A stretch of 64,000 nt of DNA from Panagrolaimus kolymaensis (taxonomy: Eukaryota; Nematoda; Chromadorea; Rhabditida; Panagrolaimidae), in contig JAJQJQ010000112.1 in assembly GCA_028622995.1 (NCBI GenBank), forward strand, positions 1 to 64,000. Direction: 5' to 3'. A model generated the notes under the pieces. The model had not been told where the DNA came from. It worked only from the letters and a program-made list of their open reading frames with translations, and searched no databases. Each line of letters opens with the position of its first letter. The stretch's first letter is position 1. Below are positions 35,235 through 47,221 of the stretch, in pieces. The position numbers and the translations under genes were made by a program.

Positions 35235-36640
35235 CGCTGCTTCAAAGACAGGGTAGAAGCTGAAGTAAATTATTAAAAGCTTTTTGGTCTCTAAAAATAA
35301 AACTTTGTGGGTTAGTTAAATATTCAGACGTTAAAGAATATAAAGAATTGTGAAATTAAACAATAATCAAAAAGCAAACGAACAAAACCGTACGCGGAAA
35401 CAATGTATATAGAATGCCCCCGACAACATTAGATAAAAGTTCTTAACAAAAATTAAAAACTCGGACCTAAAAAAAAATTCAAGGATATAGCACCATACAT
35501 CTTAAAAATTAATCTTTTAGATATTTTTTCTATATTCAGGTATAACCTAGATAAAGAGGCTCAAATAACAAATGAAAAAAAACCTTTTTCATTTTTTTTA
35601 ACGATTTTGTCAGAGATTTATATAAGAATTAACCCACTCATTTTGTTATATAAACATCCGATTTATTAATCTTCTTTTTTCTTAAAAAAAATGCAACGTT
35701 ATAACGCCTTTTTAATTATTCTAATTAAATACTTGTACAAGAGAGTCTTTAATTTTTTATTTTTAATTAAAATTAATACTAGTTAATTGTTACCACGTCA
35801 ATCTTTATAATTGACACATCAAGAACATCAATGTTGGGCAATTCTATTCAACACCTCTGCTATCAAGTCTATAATAATATTTATTTTATTTTTAAAAAAA
35901 TCATTGAAGCATTGCACAGTTTTTTACTTTATTCTTTGATAATTATATTTGTTTATTCAAGGGGAATAATTAATATTTCGTTCAATTTAAATACAAAATA
36001 TATTACTAAATATTTTTTATTGCAAATTTAAAAACAAAAAGAAATGAGTATATTTTATGCCTTTGTGATTCGACTACAACTGAAAAAAAGAGGGCGTTTT
36101 CTCTGCTTAATTTAGCAAAAAATGAGATAATTTCAACAACAAAAATTGCAGACTTTTTTAGTTCAAAAGATTTAATTTAAAAAAAAAGTCTTCTTTTACA
36201 TTAAAAGCATTTTTTACAAACAAAAATTAAAGTAAAAAAGATTGTGTATTATATATTTTACAACCAATGTCGACTTCATTTTTTTTAATAATTTGCATTT
36301 TTATTCTTTTTTTGAATACGAAAACTTTAAACTTTGCTTTAGTGAAATCTTCACGTAGATCTCTATCTCGAAATAGTTGATTAAATTTTTTGCAACTGAT
36401 TCTAGAGTGGTAAAATTAAAAGAAATTTTTAATTATGGTTTATTTTGAGCTGCATTATCCTGAAATAAATTTGCATAATATTTGAAGGTGGTAAAAAGGG
36501 TAAAAAACTAATTGATGAAAATCATAATAATCAAAATTTTGTGTTACTCTTCCAATAACAAAATGTTGGAGTTTGGTTTTACGTTCCAAAGCCATAAATT
36601 CAGCAGAGGTTGTCTAAGTTGATCTCAAACCAGAGATGCC
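35235..36640. other. intergenic region, nothing recognised
   Basis: AT-rich. It contains the presumed promoter of the divergent chemoreceptor. No gene, RNA or mobile element was identified. Confidence 0.5.
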
Positions 36641-37041
36641 CATGATTTTACTGACTCTCAACATGATAACACTTTTTTCTGTTGCTGATGGCAATTAAAG
36701 AATAAAAAACGCCTCAAAGCTAAGATTTTAATAAAAAGAAACAAAGAAAAATATGTTGAGCTTAATTCCATAAAACATGTTTGCGCAATTCGAAATTTAT
36801 TGGAACGTGAAAAACTTATTAATAATCCAAAAATCAAATTTGAAGATGACGATAAAATGACCCAAAATTTTATTATAAATTTAAGAAACACAAAACTCTT
36901 GATGGATATTTTTGTGAAAGTTGTTTAGAAAAAGGAAAATTTATTGAAGCAAAGATTTTCAATCGAAATAAAATCAACGATGAAGAATATTTGTTGCTCA
37001 ATGAAAACCATCGCTGTCAACCTTTCAAAAATGTTGGATAA
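36641..37041 (+). pseudogene. broken fragment of the C2HC zinc-array gene
   Basis: The + strand reads HDFTDSQHDNTFFCC, a TGA, then LKNKKRLKAKILIKRNKEKY, KHVCAIRNLLEREKLINNPK, a small deletion with frame change, and TLDGYFCESCLEKGKFIEAK to CQPFKNVG-stop. This matches units 10 and 11 of the protein at 40266-43560 almost residue for residue. The Cys-Gly-Cys of unit 10 is lost. It is an inverted, decayed partial copy. Confidence 0.85.
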
Positions 37042-37239
37042 TCTTTTTTTATCATTTTAACATTTTTCTTTCATTTTTTTGTTTATTAAAATAATCAATA
37101 TTTTTGTGTTTATTTTAAACTGTTTTAGTAATTAAGCGTCTTAATAAAATCTTAAAATCGTTTATTAAATTTTTTAATTTGTCAAAAATAAAGTTAAAAA
37201 AATTTGTGAATTCCTAAATTTAACAGTTTTTTTTTAAAT

Positions 37240-38563
37240 TTATGGAACGTCAACATTTGCGATGTAGTGATTAACTGGATCTCCACTTGAATTTTTATTT
37301 ACCAAATTTGGTGTTGCGGCAAATGAAACAGATGAGGCTTTGCTCCATCGAATAAGTTTTTTCACTTTTTGTCGATATGGCGTAATTATAGTTATTGCAG
37401 CAACTGGATTAACCACGGGAATCCAACCAAAAAAGAATGAAAAGCTTAAAGGAATTCTGATATCCTGAACTTTGAAAAAATAAGTCAAAAATAAAACATA
37501 TGTTGGAACATTAGCAATAAGAAATGGTCCGAGTGCCTAAAAACTTATTTTATGTCTTTATTTAGATTAGTTTCGGGTGGAAAATCATACTTGAATAGTC
37601 AAAGTTTTTTGAAGTTGTTTGTTAAGAATTTTCGTGCTGGAAAAACCCGAAACATGGCTTTGCAGTTTTCTGGTAATTTTAATACTAAAATATACAACCA
37701 AAGTGTAACTGAAACCAGTCGAAATTCCTAGTGCCCCCACGAGTACAAAAAATGGCAATTCATTCTAAATCAAAATAATGCTTTTATAAAGTCTTTCAAC
37801 TTAAATTTTCCCGGCGATTTATAAAAAGTTACATAATTTGCAGCAATAAATGAAGCTCCATTTGGATATTCATCCAGCCAAAAACTATTATTTAAAGCGA
37901 CTGCAGATTTCTCATAGTGTTCATAATTTGGTGGATAAACCCAAGATAAAATAATGAGAAAGAAAATAAATCCTATAAATAGGATAATGTAAGGCAGGAT
38001 AATTTTTCTTGAACTTATTTGAATATTTCTAAAAAAATGAAAGTTAAAAATTTCTTATATCAAAATAAAGGTCAATGCTTCACATACAAGCTTAAAGTAC
38101 AGATAGAGAAATTAACTTAAATACATATAAATTGTTGTGACTCATAACTTACTTGCAAATAACTAAATAACGTAAATAAAAAGGAATACACGCGGCATTC
38201 ATAGTTAAAATCAAAAAAGAACCACAAATCCAAATCAAAATACTTGGAGCATGAAACCATTTTAAAGTGATTCCACTTCCCATAACCAAATACGTTTTGT
38301 TTTCAATATTAAAAGCTTGCTAAAATTTTAAAAACTTTATAAAGATAATAAGAAAAGAGAAATTAACTAACAGGTTGAGCAATAAGAGTTGCAACCGCTG
38401 TGAGTAAATCAATGATGCAATTTGGTAATAAAATAATATTCATTTTTTTTATATTATTTTTATTTACCGATAAAATTAAATAAATTAATAAAATATTTCC
38501 ACAAATAGCGATGGAACATGAAAGAATGTCATTGCATTTTAAGAACTTTAATAAAAAAGTCAT
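37240..38563 (-). CDS. serpentine chemoreceptor (7TM GPCR), intact
   Basis: Exons 38563-38372, 38319-38153, 38028-37833, 37764-37591 and 37536-37240 join to 341 residues, the same as the receptor at 27297-28639, with every exon length identical. TM1 is SIAICGNILLIYLILSV. The last exon has GWIPVVNPVAAI and PYRQKVKKL. The close copies at 27.3 and 30.4 kb and the shared flanks indicate recent duplication of a block larger than the gene. Confidence 0.85.
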
Positions 38564-38729
38564 GCTGCCCTGAAAGTTTGAAATAAAAGTAAGTAGTATT
38601 AAATTTAAACGTAGAAGGAAAAAATAAGACGTAAACGAATTAGCTTTATTAAACCATTTTTAAGTAAAATATAAAAAAAAGGAAAGCGTCTTTATAAAAA
38701 ATATGCTTGGAATTCCCTTAACAATTTTT

Positions 38730-38810
38730 ATCCAAGGAGCAATTTATCGCAAATGAGCCTATAATTAGAAAAAAGAACGCATTGTGGCTCATTATAAATA
38801 GTAAAAAAAT
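38730..38810 (-). promoter_or_regulatory. conserved element upstream of chemoreceptor (copy 3)
   Basis: Lies about 170-250 bp before the ATG at 38563. Contains AATGAGCCTATAATTAG, AAAAAGAACGCAT and GTGGCTCATTATAAATAG. The whole stretch from about 38660 is nearly identical to 28740-28880, more so than the AT-rich flanks outside it. Confidence 0.45.
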
Positions 38811-38819
38811 ATAATTTAT

Positions 38820-39800
38820 GAAATCAAAAAAAGAAAACCCTCCAGGGAAAACAATTTTAGTCTGTCAAAGTTCAGGTAAAAAAAGAAAAAATTAATTATA
38901 ACCGGATGACTCAAGTATAAAAAAGGACAAACTTTCAAGTCTTTTGATAAAAACAAGCTCATAAAATTTGCAAAAAAAAATCCTAGACATTTTGCTCGAT
39001 TAAAAGGTTTACATAAGTTTTTACAATCGAAAGGTTACAAGAAAAAAGAGTCAAAAAGCTGTTATTGAAAAATCATGGTTGTAGTTGTAAATTTTCTCCA
39101 GCGCATTTTTCTAAAACTTTTTTAAAAACAAATATACTTTTTTTTGGCAAAACAAAGTCTGAAATAAGTTTCCAAATTCTATCAAAATGGAAAAAATTTG
39201 AAACGCTTTGCATAGAATATGAGAAATAAGTTTTATTAATACAGGCCAGAACTTTGAGACTATGATTTTTTTTATTACACCTGCTTCGATTGAGACACTA
39301 ATGAGTATTTTAAAATTACAGCCATGTGTTTTTTTAAGTTTAACTATAAATTTCTTCATAATTTAAGAAGCAAAATTATTAAAATTACAACATCATAACT
39401 TTTGAAACATCTGCCATTTTTTTTTCATAACTCTAATCCATTTCCTTTTATAGTAGACTATAGCCCGTTTTTGGGGTAGGAAAAATGGCTGATCCCCCGC
39501 TTAAACAGAGCTACATCTTAACACCTGCTCCATTCTCTTGTTTTTGATCAAAAACGAAAACTCTACCACCCAAAATTGTAACCAGAATCGGATTCTCCAT
39601 ATATTTTACATATTATGGTATAAATATATCAAAAAAATAAAACACGTAGCTATGGGATTCGAAAAAATGAAAATGGCGAAAAAAAATTTTGAATTTAATG
39701 ATGAAATCAAACATGTTTGTGAATCTCGAAAACTTGATCCCCAAGCGTCAAAATCAAGAATAATAAAAAATTGGACGAAAAAAGTTTTTTTCTTAAAATT
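38820..39800. other. intergenic region, nothing firm
   Basis: AT-rich. An open frame at 39538-39804 includes NDEIKHVCESRKLDPQASKS, which faintly recalls the H-x-C end of the zinc-array units, but the match is too short to call. Confidence 0.4.
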
Positions 39801-39805
39801 TTGAA

Positions 39806-40060
39806 TTTAAAAACTTTTGTAAAAATGGAAAAGAAAAAAGAATTTAATTAATGTATTTTTGATTCATCAAACGAAGAAAAAACAAGTTATGTTACACATT
39901 TGTTTATTTGCCAAATATGAATTATTATAAATGTCTTGGATGCGCAAGAAAAAAAGGATACGTTAGTGGAAGCGTTTTTCAAAAAAAAAATGGGAAAGAT
40001 TATATTATTTTGGGTTCCACTGAACATGTTTGTAAGCCTTCCGCTAAACCTTTATTTTAA
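39806..40060 (+). pseudogene. second broken fragment of the C2HC zinc-array family
   Basis: Pieces in shifting frames read NGKEKRI, FDSSNEEKTSYVTHLFIC and then YYKCLGCARKKGYVSGSVF, NGKDYIILGSTEHVCKP to a stop at 40058-40060. This is one C-x2-C...H-x-C unit of the neighbouring zinc-array gene, lying on the opposite strand, with at least two frame breaks and one stop. Confidence 0.75.
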
Positions 40061-40265
40061 TAATTCCACGTTTACATTTTCTTATGGAATTTACTAAATT
40101 TTGTTGTTGTTGTCTCTAATATTTATTTAATTTTTGAATAAAAATCAAAGATAATATTTATTCATTTCAAGAAATAGAAAACAATGAATACATAAAAAAT
40201 ATAATTTTTGATTTAATCATAACAGTTTTAAATAAACAAATTTAATGTTTTTTAATATAAATAAT

Positions 40266-43200
40266 TTATTCAGATTTTGTGAAAGGTCGGCATCGATGAT
40301 TATCGTTGAGTAACAAAAATTCTTCATCGTCTGTTTTATTTCGTTTACAAATTTTTGCTTCAATAAATTTTCCTTTTTCTAAACAACTTTCACAAAAATA
40401 TCCATCAAGAGTTTCGTGTTTCTTAAATTTAAAATAAAATTTTGGATCATTTCGATGAAAAATAATCATAGTTTTTTTGTTTTCACCTTCAAATTTGATT
40501 TTTGGGTCATTAATAAGCTTTTCACACTCTAATAAATTTCGAATTGCACAAACATGTTTTTCGCCATTAAGTTCAATGTATTTTTCACCAGTTAATTTTG
40601 TTAAAATTTTTGCTTTGAGACTTTTTTTATTCTTTAATGAGCAGCCACAGCAGAAAAAGGTATTATTATGAAGAGTATCCATAAAATCATGAGCATAATT
40701 TTGATTATTTTTATTAAAAATCGTTAGCCTTGCCTTTGGGATTCCAGCATTATTGTGCATTATTTCGAAGTTGGATTCAAGCATAATTTTCGACTTCGCT
40801 TTTTGTTTTACAACTGAAGGGCTTGGAATTGGAACACACCAATGTGTGTCGTTTAATAAAATATATTCTTCACCATTTTTTTGATCAACACAAAAATTTG
40901 CAGTAATGCATTTTTTAACTTCTTTACATTTTTCGCAACAATAAATTTTCAATTCTTGATCATAGCAAAATTGATAGTATGAGCCATCATTAATTGGATG
41001 ATTTTGAATAAGAATTTTGTTTTGCTCATCTCTAAATTCATATTGAGGCTTTTTGATAACTCTACCTTTATCTAAGATGTTTTCAATTACGCAAATATGT
41101 TTTTTACATCCGATTTCAAAGTAATCCCTGGAATCTTTTGTTTGAATAAATCTCCCTGTAACACATTTACCAAGAATATGACATGTTGAACAATTAAAAG
41201 TTTTCTTTCCAAATTTGGTGTTATAATCATAAGCCAAATTTTCGTTAAGATCATCAAAAATAACAAGTTTTAATTTTGCTGTTCCATTATAGCTATGCAA
41301 AAGCTTCCATTGTTTTTCAGGCAAGATTTTAATTTCTTGAAATTTTTCAGGATTATATTCTTTTGGAATACAAATATGATCGCTTTTGCTGAGTTTCAAA
41401 TATTCTTCACCTTTTTCATTTATCATCACAGTTGAAGTTACGTGTGCTTTTAATTGTTTACATGACGAACAAATAAATTGATCTTTTTTTCTTGTGCTTT
41501 CAGATAATTCATAACAAAACTTTTTATCATCCAAAGTAAAAATAATTAATTTGGCGGGGCTTCTATCGCGAAAAATGGTAAAATTTGTTGTTAAAGTTTT
41601 TTCATCAATTTTCACCATTTTCAATGGATTACAAACATGTTGTGCCATTTCTTCCATTTCGAGATAATAAAATGTTTTGCTATGATGAAGGGTTGCAATA
41701 ATATCCTTACCTTTTTCAAGGCATTTATAGCAATAGTAATGTTTTTGAACTTTATCGAAACCAAATCCATAAAATAAACTTTTATCATTTGAATCATAAA
41801 TTATAGCTTTGCCATTATAAACTCCATCATCGCTACGTCGTAAATCAAAAAATTCTTTTGTAATAATTTTTGTCTTTTTGATGTCCAAACCACTGTTTTC
41901 AAGTTTCTTTAAATTTTTATCATTTTTGATTGTTGTGTGTTTTAAGGGCGAACAGATATGTCCAGTAGTTTTAATATATTCTTTTCCATCGTCATCTAAA
42001 TGTAAATAGGCTTTTGCAGTTTTTCCCAATTTATAACATTTTCGGCATAAAAAGTTATTTGGCTTTTTATCATAATGATATTTATAACATAAACTTGAAT
42101 CATTTGGATGAATAGTTATTAATTTTAACCATTTTTTTTCTTGAAAAAATAAAACATTTGGATGTTTTATAATTATTTCGTTATATTTTTCAGGTTGATA
42201 TGGCCTTGGTTCACAAATGTGTTCTTGAGGTTTCATTCGAATAAAATTTCCACCATTTTGGTTTTTACATAATTCAACCACAAAAGATTTTTTTCTTGTT
42301 TTACTTTTGCTACTGCAGCCCATGCAAAAATACCAGTTTTCAGAAAAATATTCTGTAAATTCATAACATTTCTTCCTATCTTTTGAATAAAATATAAAAA
42401 TTTTTGATTTTCCATCTTCATTTGGCATAAAATGAAATTCTGAAGCTTCCAATATAATTGCTTTACTTTCACCTGGAACAGAAACAGGAGAACAAATATG
42501 TGAATTTTGATTTAACTGAACATAGTTTTCACCATTTTCATTTTTTAGGAGTTTAGCTGAGACTCTCAAACCTTGTTTAACACAGTTGTTGCATAAAAAG
42601 CTTTGGATTTGGGTTTTAAAATAATATTTGTAACAAAGATTTGAATCTTTTGAATCAAAAATAATTAAATGTTGTTTTTCTTTTCCGCCATTGTGTTTTG
42701 TAATTAATTTGAAATTTGGTGATTTGACAATTTCATATTTTTTGGAAAATTTTTCTGGAACATACGGCCGAGGAATGCATATATGGTTGGTTTCTGAGAC
42801 TTTAATGTAATCTCCATTATTTCCTACTGTCGCGCTAATTTGGTTATTGAATAGGGCGCATCCAGAGCAAATAAAAAATTGTCGACTTTTATCCCAATAA
42901 AATTCATAACAACAATCACGATTTTCTAAATTAATAACAATCAACCATTGTTTTTCTTTTCCATTTACCGTATTTCGAATTATTTCAAAATCAGGTTTTT
43001 CAATAATATATGATTCTGATTTTAAAGGGTATTTAACCATTTCACAATAGTGTTCTTCATTAATTATTTTAACATAGTCGCTTGAATTAGCTTCTCGATG
43101 CAAAATAGCTTTAGTATTTTTTCCTTTTCCTCGACAACAACGACAAACATAACGATTGATAAAATTGTACCATACATAAACATAACAAAATTCTCTTTTT

Positions 43201-43560
43201 TCATTCGGGAATAAAATAAGTTTTGTTGGATGCAATTCATCTGGGTCAGATTTAATCACTTCAAAATCTTTGGTAATAACATATTTTCTTTTCCCATCCC
43301 TTTTTTGAGAAGCTTTTCTTTTCTTTGGGTTTGGTCTAAAAATAAAAACAATTAATGAAAAATAAGATGGGCAAATATTACTCATTCTCCTCATCAGATA
43401 AATCCTTTTCACTTTCTTCACTAATATTAGATTCAGAATCCTCAATTTCCTCTTCGCTATCCTCTAAATATTGGACATCTTCATTGTCTAGGTTGTGCTC
43501 ATCATTAGCTTCTGACTTCACTATGGTTTCCCGTGGTCTTTTCCGCATGTTATAAGACAT
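40266..43560 (-). CDS. eleven-unit tandem C2HC zinc-finger protein (1082 aa)
   Basis: Two exons (43560-43382 and 43335-40266) join across a 46-nt intron to 1082 residues. Exon 1 encodes a very acidic segment (DSEEEIEDSESNISEESEK). The join creates PNPKKRKA, a classic nuclear localisation signal. Then come eleven units of about 85-105 residues, each with a hydrophobic half (KLIIF...CYxY), C-x2-C, a basic helix-like spacer (G-x4-A-x-L), GExYIxL and H-x-C. All eleven units keep the four putative zinc ligands. The layout resembles FLYWCH/WRKY-GCM1-type fingers, but this exact family is not recognised. DNA or RNA binding in the nucleus is inference. The large exon has no stop over 3 kb. Two decayed relatives lie nearby on the other strand. 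Confidence 0.85.
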
Positions 43561-44250
43561 AACTGGCAGATTAAAATTTTATTAATAAGCCAGAAATATT
43601 CCTAGAAAATTTCTGTACTTTTATTATTAAGAATGAATTAAATAAAAAATTCATGAAAGCAACAACAAAATAGTGGTTGTTATTGGTATTAACCAAATAT
43701 GAAGAAGGCATACTCACATTTTATTCCTAGGCTTCGTTGTTGTTTACTATTAATTATTTTCTCTTCTTGAATTATGAAAAAAAAGGCTGCTGCTTGTCAT
43801 TCTTGATTGACTGACCTGGTTTTTTATTCATTATAAGAGGGGATATATAATGTCGACAAAATTTTACCCTAAAGAGTCTCTTCTTAATTTTTGTTCACAT
43901 TTAATTTTCAAGTAAAGAATGAGATACATCTATTTAATTTTTGGTGAATGACTAGAAAAAAAAAGTTAAGAAAACTACAATAACTTTAAAAATTGCTATA
44001 AAACTATAAAACTTATTTAATCCTTTCTCTTACTTCGTTGATGTAAAGAAATGAAGAGAAGTATAAAAGATATTGATTTTACTTTCAACAATTTGTTTTC
44101 CAACACCAAATAAAAACAAAAAATAATAAAAAATAGTTAATTTTTTCTAGAATTTTGAAGTAAAAAATTTGCATATTTTCACATTTTTGCCATAGCATTT
44201 TTGGCAAAAATTTTATGCAAAGTCTTGCTATTTTTTGTTTTATTGTTTAT
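43561..44250. other. intergenic region, nothing recognised
   Basis: AT-rich sequence between the zinc-array gene start and the U1 snRNA 3' end. Confidence 0.5.
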
Positions 44251-44254
44251 TTAT

Positions 44255-44420
44255 GGAGGAAGCGCGAACGCTATCCTCCCCACCCAAAAATTTAGCTGTT
44301 GGCGTATCCCGATGCGGGATAGCCATAGGAGTCAGCCTGAAACCCAAAAGTGCAATGGCCAAGCCTCATCCTAGAGATCTTATCTTATTGATCATAAGAG
44401 TCTCCCAGCCAGGTAAGTTT
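44255..44420 (-). ncRNA. U1 spliceosomal snRNA
   Basis: About 166 nt on the minus strand. It begins AAACTTACCTGG, the sequence that pairs with 5' splice sites. It contains GGCCATTGCACTTTTGG, the loop II site (ATTGCAC) bound by U1A. Stem-loop III GGCTATCCCG/CGGGATACGCC folds with loop CAT. The Sm site AAATTTTTGG follows, and the RNA ends in stem-loop IV GGAGGATAGCG-TTCG-CGCTTCCTCC. Order and spacing are those of metazoan U1. The GC-rich block stands out from the AT background. It is expected to be transcribed by Pol II from a PSE-type promoter on its right side. Confidence 0.93.
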
Positions 44421-44639
44421 ATGAGGCGTCTTTTTTATTCCATTTCTATTGTGGCTCATAATAAGTAAGCGATGAATCAAAAAAATGAGACAGAGAATAA
44501 AAGAAATGCTCTCTCTCTCTTTTTTTTTGCATGCGTAGTCGCTTGCTAGAGAGTTTTTTTCTTTCTTCCTTTCTTCTTTTTTTGTTGGCAAATTGCCAAT
44601 TTTATTTTTTCTATCAACAATTCTAACAAATGGATTATA

Positions 44640-44802
44640 AGAAATGTTTACATTTGAATCTCTTGAATTTTTATTAACCCAATATTTTGGTAAACCCAAA
44701 TGAAACAGCAGCCGTCGAAGTTTTGCTGAATTCGATGAACTTTTTAATTCTTTGTCGTCGTCGATATGGAGTAATTATAAAAATGGCAGCAATGAGATTA
44801 AG
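44640..44802 (-). pseudogene. remnant of a chemoreceptor last exon
   Basis: The minus strand reads AAIFIITPYRRRQRIKKFI, FSKTSTAAVSFGFTK and, after a frame change, YWVNKNSRDSNVNIS. This matches the C-terminal tail of the receptors at 27.3 and 37.2 kb (PYRQKVKKLI...VNKNSSGD). No other receptor exons are present. Confidence 0.75.
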
Positions 44803-44983
44803 TTTTTTTTTGTAAAAATTTATTAACATCGAAAGAAACAAAATAATAAAGTAAAAGTTTAAAAAGTGTTATTAAGTTCAATAAAAATAGGAGGAAACTT
44901 AACGGAGCAGATCACAAAAAAATTAGAGAAAATTATATAAAAAATATTATTATTAAATTTGACTCTTCAAAACAATTTGTTTT

Positions 44984-46147
44984 CTATAATTTTTTATTTA
45001 TTCCACCGCAAGGGATATCACTAAAATATTCCGCTGCAACATTTTCAATATATTTTACAAGGGTAGGAAAATCTCTTCGTAATATTCCATGAGCTTCTGT
45101 TTCAAATGGAACAAAATAAATGGAAGCCAATTGTCCAAACACAGAGCAATCAGCCATGGTAATTTGCTCGCCACCATAAAATTTGCTATCTCCAAGAATG
45201 TTAGTTGCTGCATGTAAATCTCGAAGAAGGATGGCTTTTAATTCAGCATCTGTATGCCCACCATATCCTGCACCCTTTAATTTGCGCTTTATCTGAAAAT
45301 ATGTAAATTAAATTTTTTAAGAAAAAAGTTTTCCAGAAAAAATGGATAATAAAAATTTTTTTGATAAACAATTATTAATTTGCTTGAGATGGATTTTTTT
45401 GATTTTCAAATTTAAGATTTGGATATTATTGACAATCAAAAGTTAAAAACAATGAATGTAATTCATGGGTTTATTAAAAAAAATTATTAAACTAACCATC
45501 CAATTAACAATTTTAAAAACCAATGGAGCTAAAAATCCAGGGACTCCAGGTGTGAAACTTCGAACAAATTCTTTTGATTGGACTTTATGAATTAATAAAA
45601 GTCTAAAAGCCATATTTATTTTTTTATAGTTTTTGTCCAAAAAATATTGTATTTTAAATTTATACGAACCTCATAACTTCTTCATCAAATAATCGAGTTA
45701 AAGCTCGAAGGGTCCCAGATTTTTCTTTGGAAACATTTTCATGAATATTAAATTTTTCAGCTAATTCGTTAACAATGAATTCAGAATCAGCTATTTGTTT
45801 TCCATTAATCTCAACAAATGGAAGCAAACCTTTGGGTGAACCTTTAGTTGTGCTTTCGATTACCTAAAAAACATTGATTTTTTCCAGGAAAAAAAATTAT
45901 TTGAAAAAAATTTGCATTTTTACGATTTTATTGTTACGAAAAGCGTCTTTGAAAAATTTGTTGGAACTTAAAAAAAGTTATTGCATAAAAAATAAAGATA
46001 ATGACTTACTTCATGATTAATTTTATTTGCCCTTAAAAATAATTCAACTTTCATACAAAATGGTGACATATTTGGAACATAAGGGCTTCGTTTAAATTGA
46101 TATAGATATACCACATCCTGTGTCCAATTTCTTTTTAATAACTTCAT
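44984..46147 (-). CDS. GST-like protein of the FAX/CDR (metaxin-related) family
   Basis: Exons 46147-46010, 45863-45670, 45602-45497 and 45292-44984 join to 248 residues. The N-terminal thioredoxin-like part has VYLYQFKRSPYVPNMSPFCM and VEINGKQIADSEFIVNEL. The C-terminal helical domain has ITMADCSVFGQLASIYFVPF and LVKYIENVAAEYF. This is typical of failed-axon-connections and nematode cadmium-responsive (CDR) proteins, not of classical GSTs. The C-terminal domain usually ends with this motif, so the protein is full length. The role is probably stress or xenobiotic handling. The next gene on the same strand is a P450, another detoxification enzyme, 1.9 kb upstream of it. Confidence 0.85.
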
Positions 46148-46659
46148 TTTTGATAATTAAATACTTTTTAGAAACAAAGCAAGGAACTTGTTAAAAGAAA
46201 AAAGTAAGGGTTTTTTATTTCTGCGCTTTTTTTTATATTAAAATAAAAAAAGAAGAAAAAAGAATGACAAAAAAATTAAAGCGACGGTTGTAGGTTGGTT
46301 TTTTTTCTCTTTGGCCACAAAACAAACACAAAATGGCGAATCCGAGAGCAAAAAAGAAGCCGCTACAAAAACATGCAAAGAAGTATGTAGCAGACGTGCA
46401 CAAGTTAGACACACATGCTTTTTTGCTTTAAGAAAAAGTGCAAAAAAAAAGGATGAGGAATTATTTTGAACGCTTTGCTTTTAATTGAGTTAATGATGTT
46501 TGTTTTAGAAAAAATGTGACACCCAAATAAACAAACAAAAAATGAGAGCTGCAATTTTTTTTCTTTGTCGGTTTATTTTTAGTTTTATGGAAGCTATTTA
46601 TTTTAATTTTTTGATTAATAAATTTTAACCGCAAAAAAACCCAAACTACAAAATCCATA

Positions 46660-47075
46660 TTTAAAAAATTTGGTTAATTGAAGAAAAAATTGCGATGAAA
46701 AGGTTTACAAAAAAGTGGCGCCATATTTGTCTTCAACCTTTTTTTTGGTTTAACAATTCAAAATTTTTGAACAAAGAAAAAATTTGAAAGAAAAGTATAA
46801 GAAGAAAATCAGGTAAAAAAGAGGGAAATAATGTAACAACAAAATTTTTTTTAAAAAGTGAGAAAAAAAGGAAACCATTAGTGAAAAATATTTTTCCCCC
46901 CTTTAGTTTGTGTTTAAAAGCTAAACTTTTTTTTGAATATTTTAAACCTTTTTTTTACTTCCCACATTTGTGCACGCGAGATGCTAGAAACACACTAATT
47001 ATAATAGACGTTTTTTTAAAGAATAACAAGCGTTTGCTGAACCTCATGCTTATTATTCTGATTATTTTTCACAGC
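46660..47075. repeat. diverged direct repeat, unit 1
   Basis: Shares ordered segments with 47222-47545: GGTTAA(T/C)TGAAGAA, a TCTTCAACC(T)n block, TTTTTGAACAAAGAA, TTTGAAAGAAAAGT, TTTTGAATATTTTAAA and CATGCTTATTATTCT. The offset is about 460-560 bp. Confidence 0.6.
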
Positions 47076-47221
47076 AATAATGGCAGCATTTTCTTCAGAA
47101 TCAAATCTATTCCGTATTTATTATGACAAATAGCCGCGAGTCAGCACACCAAATATCAATCAAAATTCAAAGTAATCAACATTTTAGAGATTATACTGTA
47201 AAATTATTTTTAAACTTTTAT

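Noticed and set aside
43336..43445. Hydrophobic start MRILNLILVKK of the zinc-array frame
   Set aside because: It is translation through the 46-nt intron; exon 1 at 43560-43382 joins at 43335 and supplies the acidic N terminus.
44235..44699. Open frames on both strands over the U1 locus
   Set aside because: The GC-rich block is explained by U1 RNA structure, and the minus frame further right is the receptor remnant.
46333..46431. 32-codon basic frame starting MANPRAKKKPLQ
   Set aside because: Too short, with no homologue recognised; it looks histone-like only by being basic.
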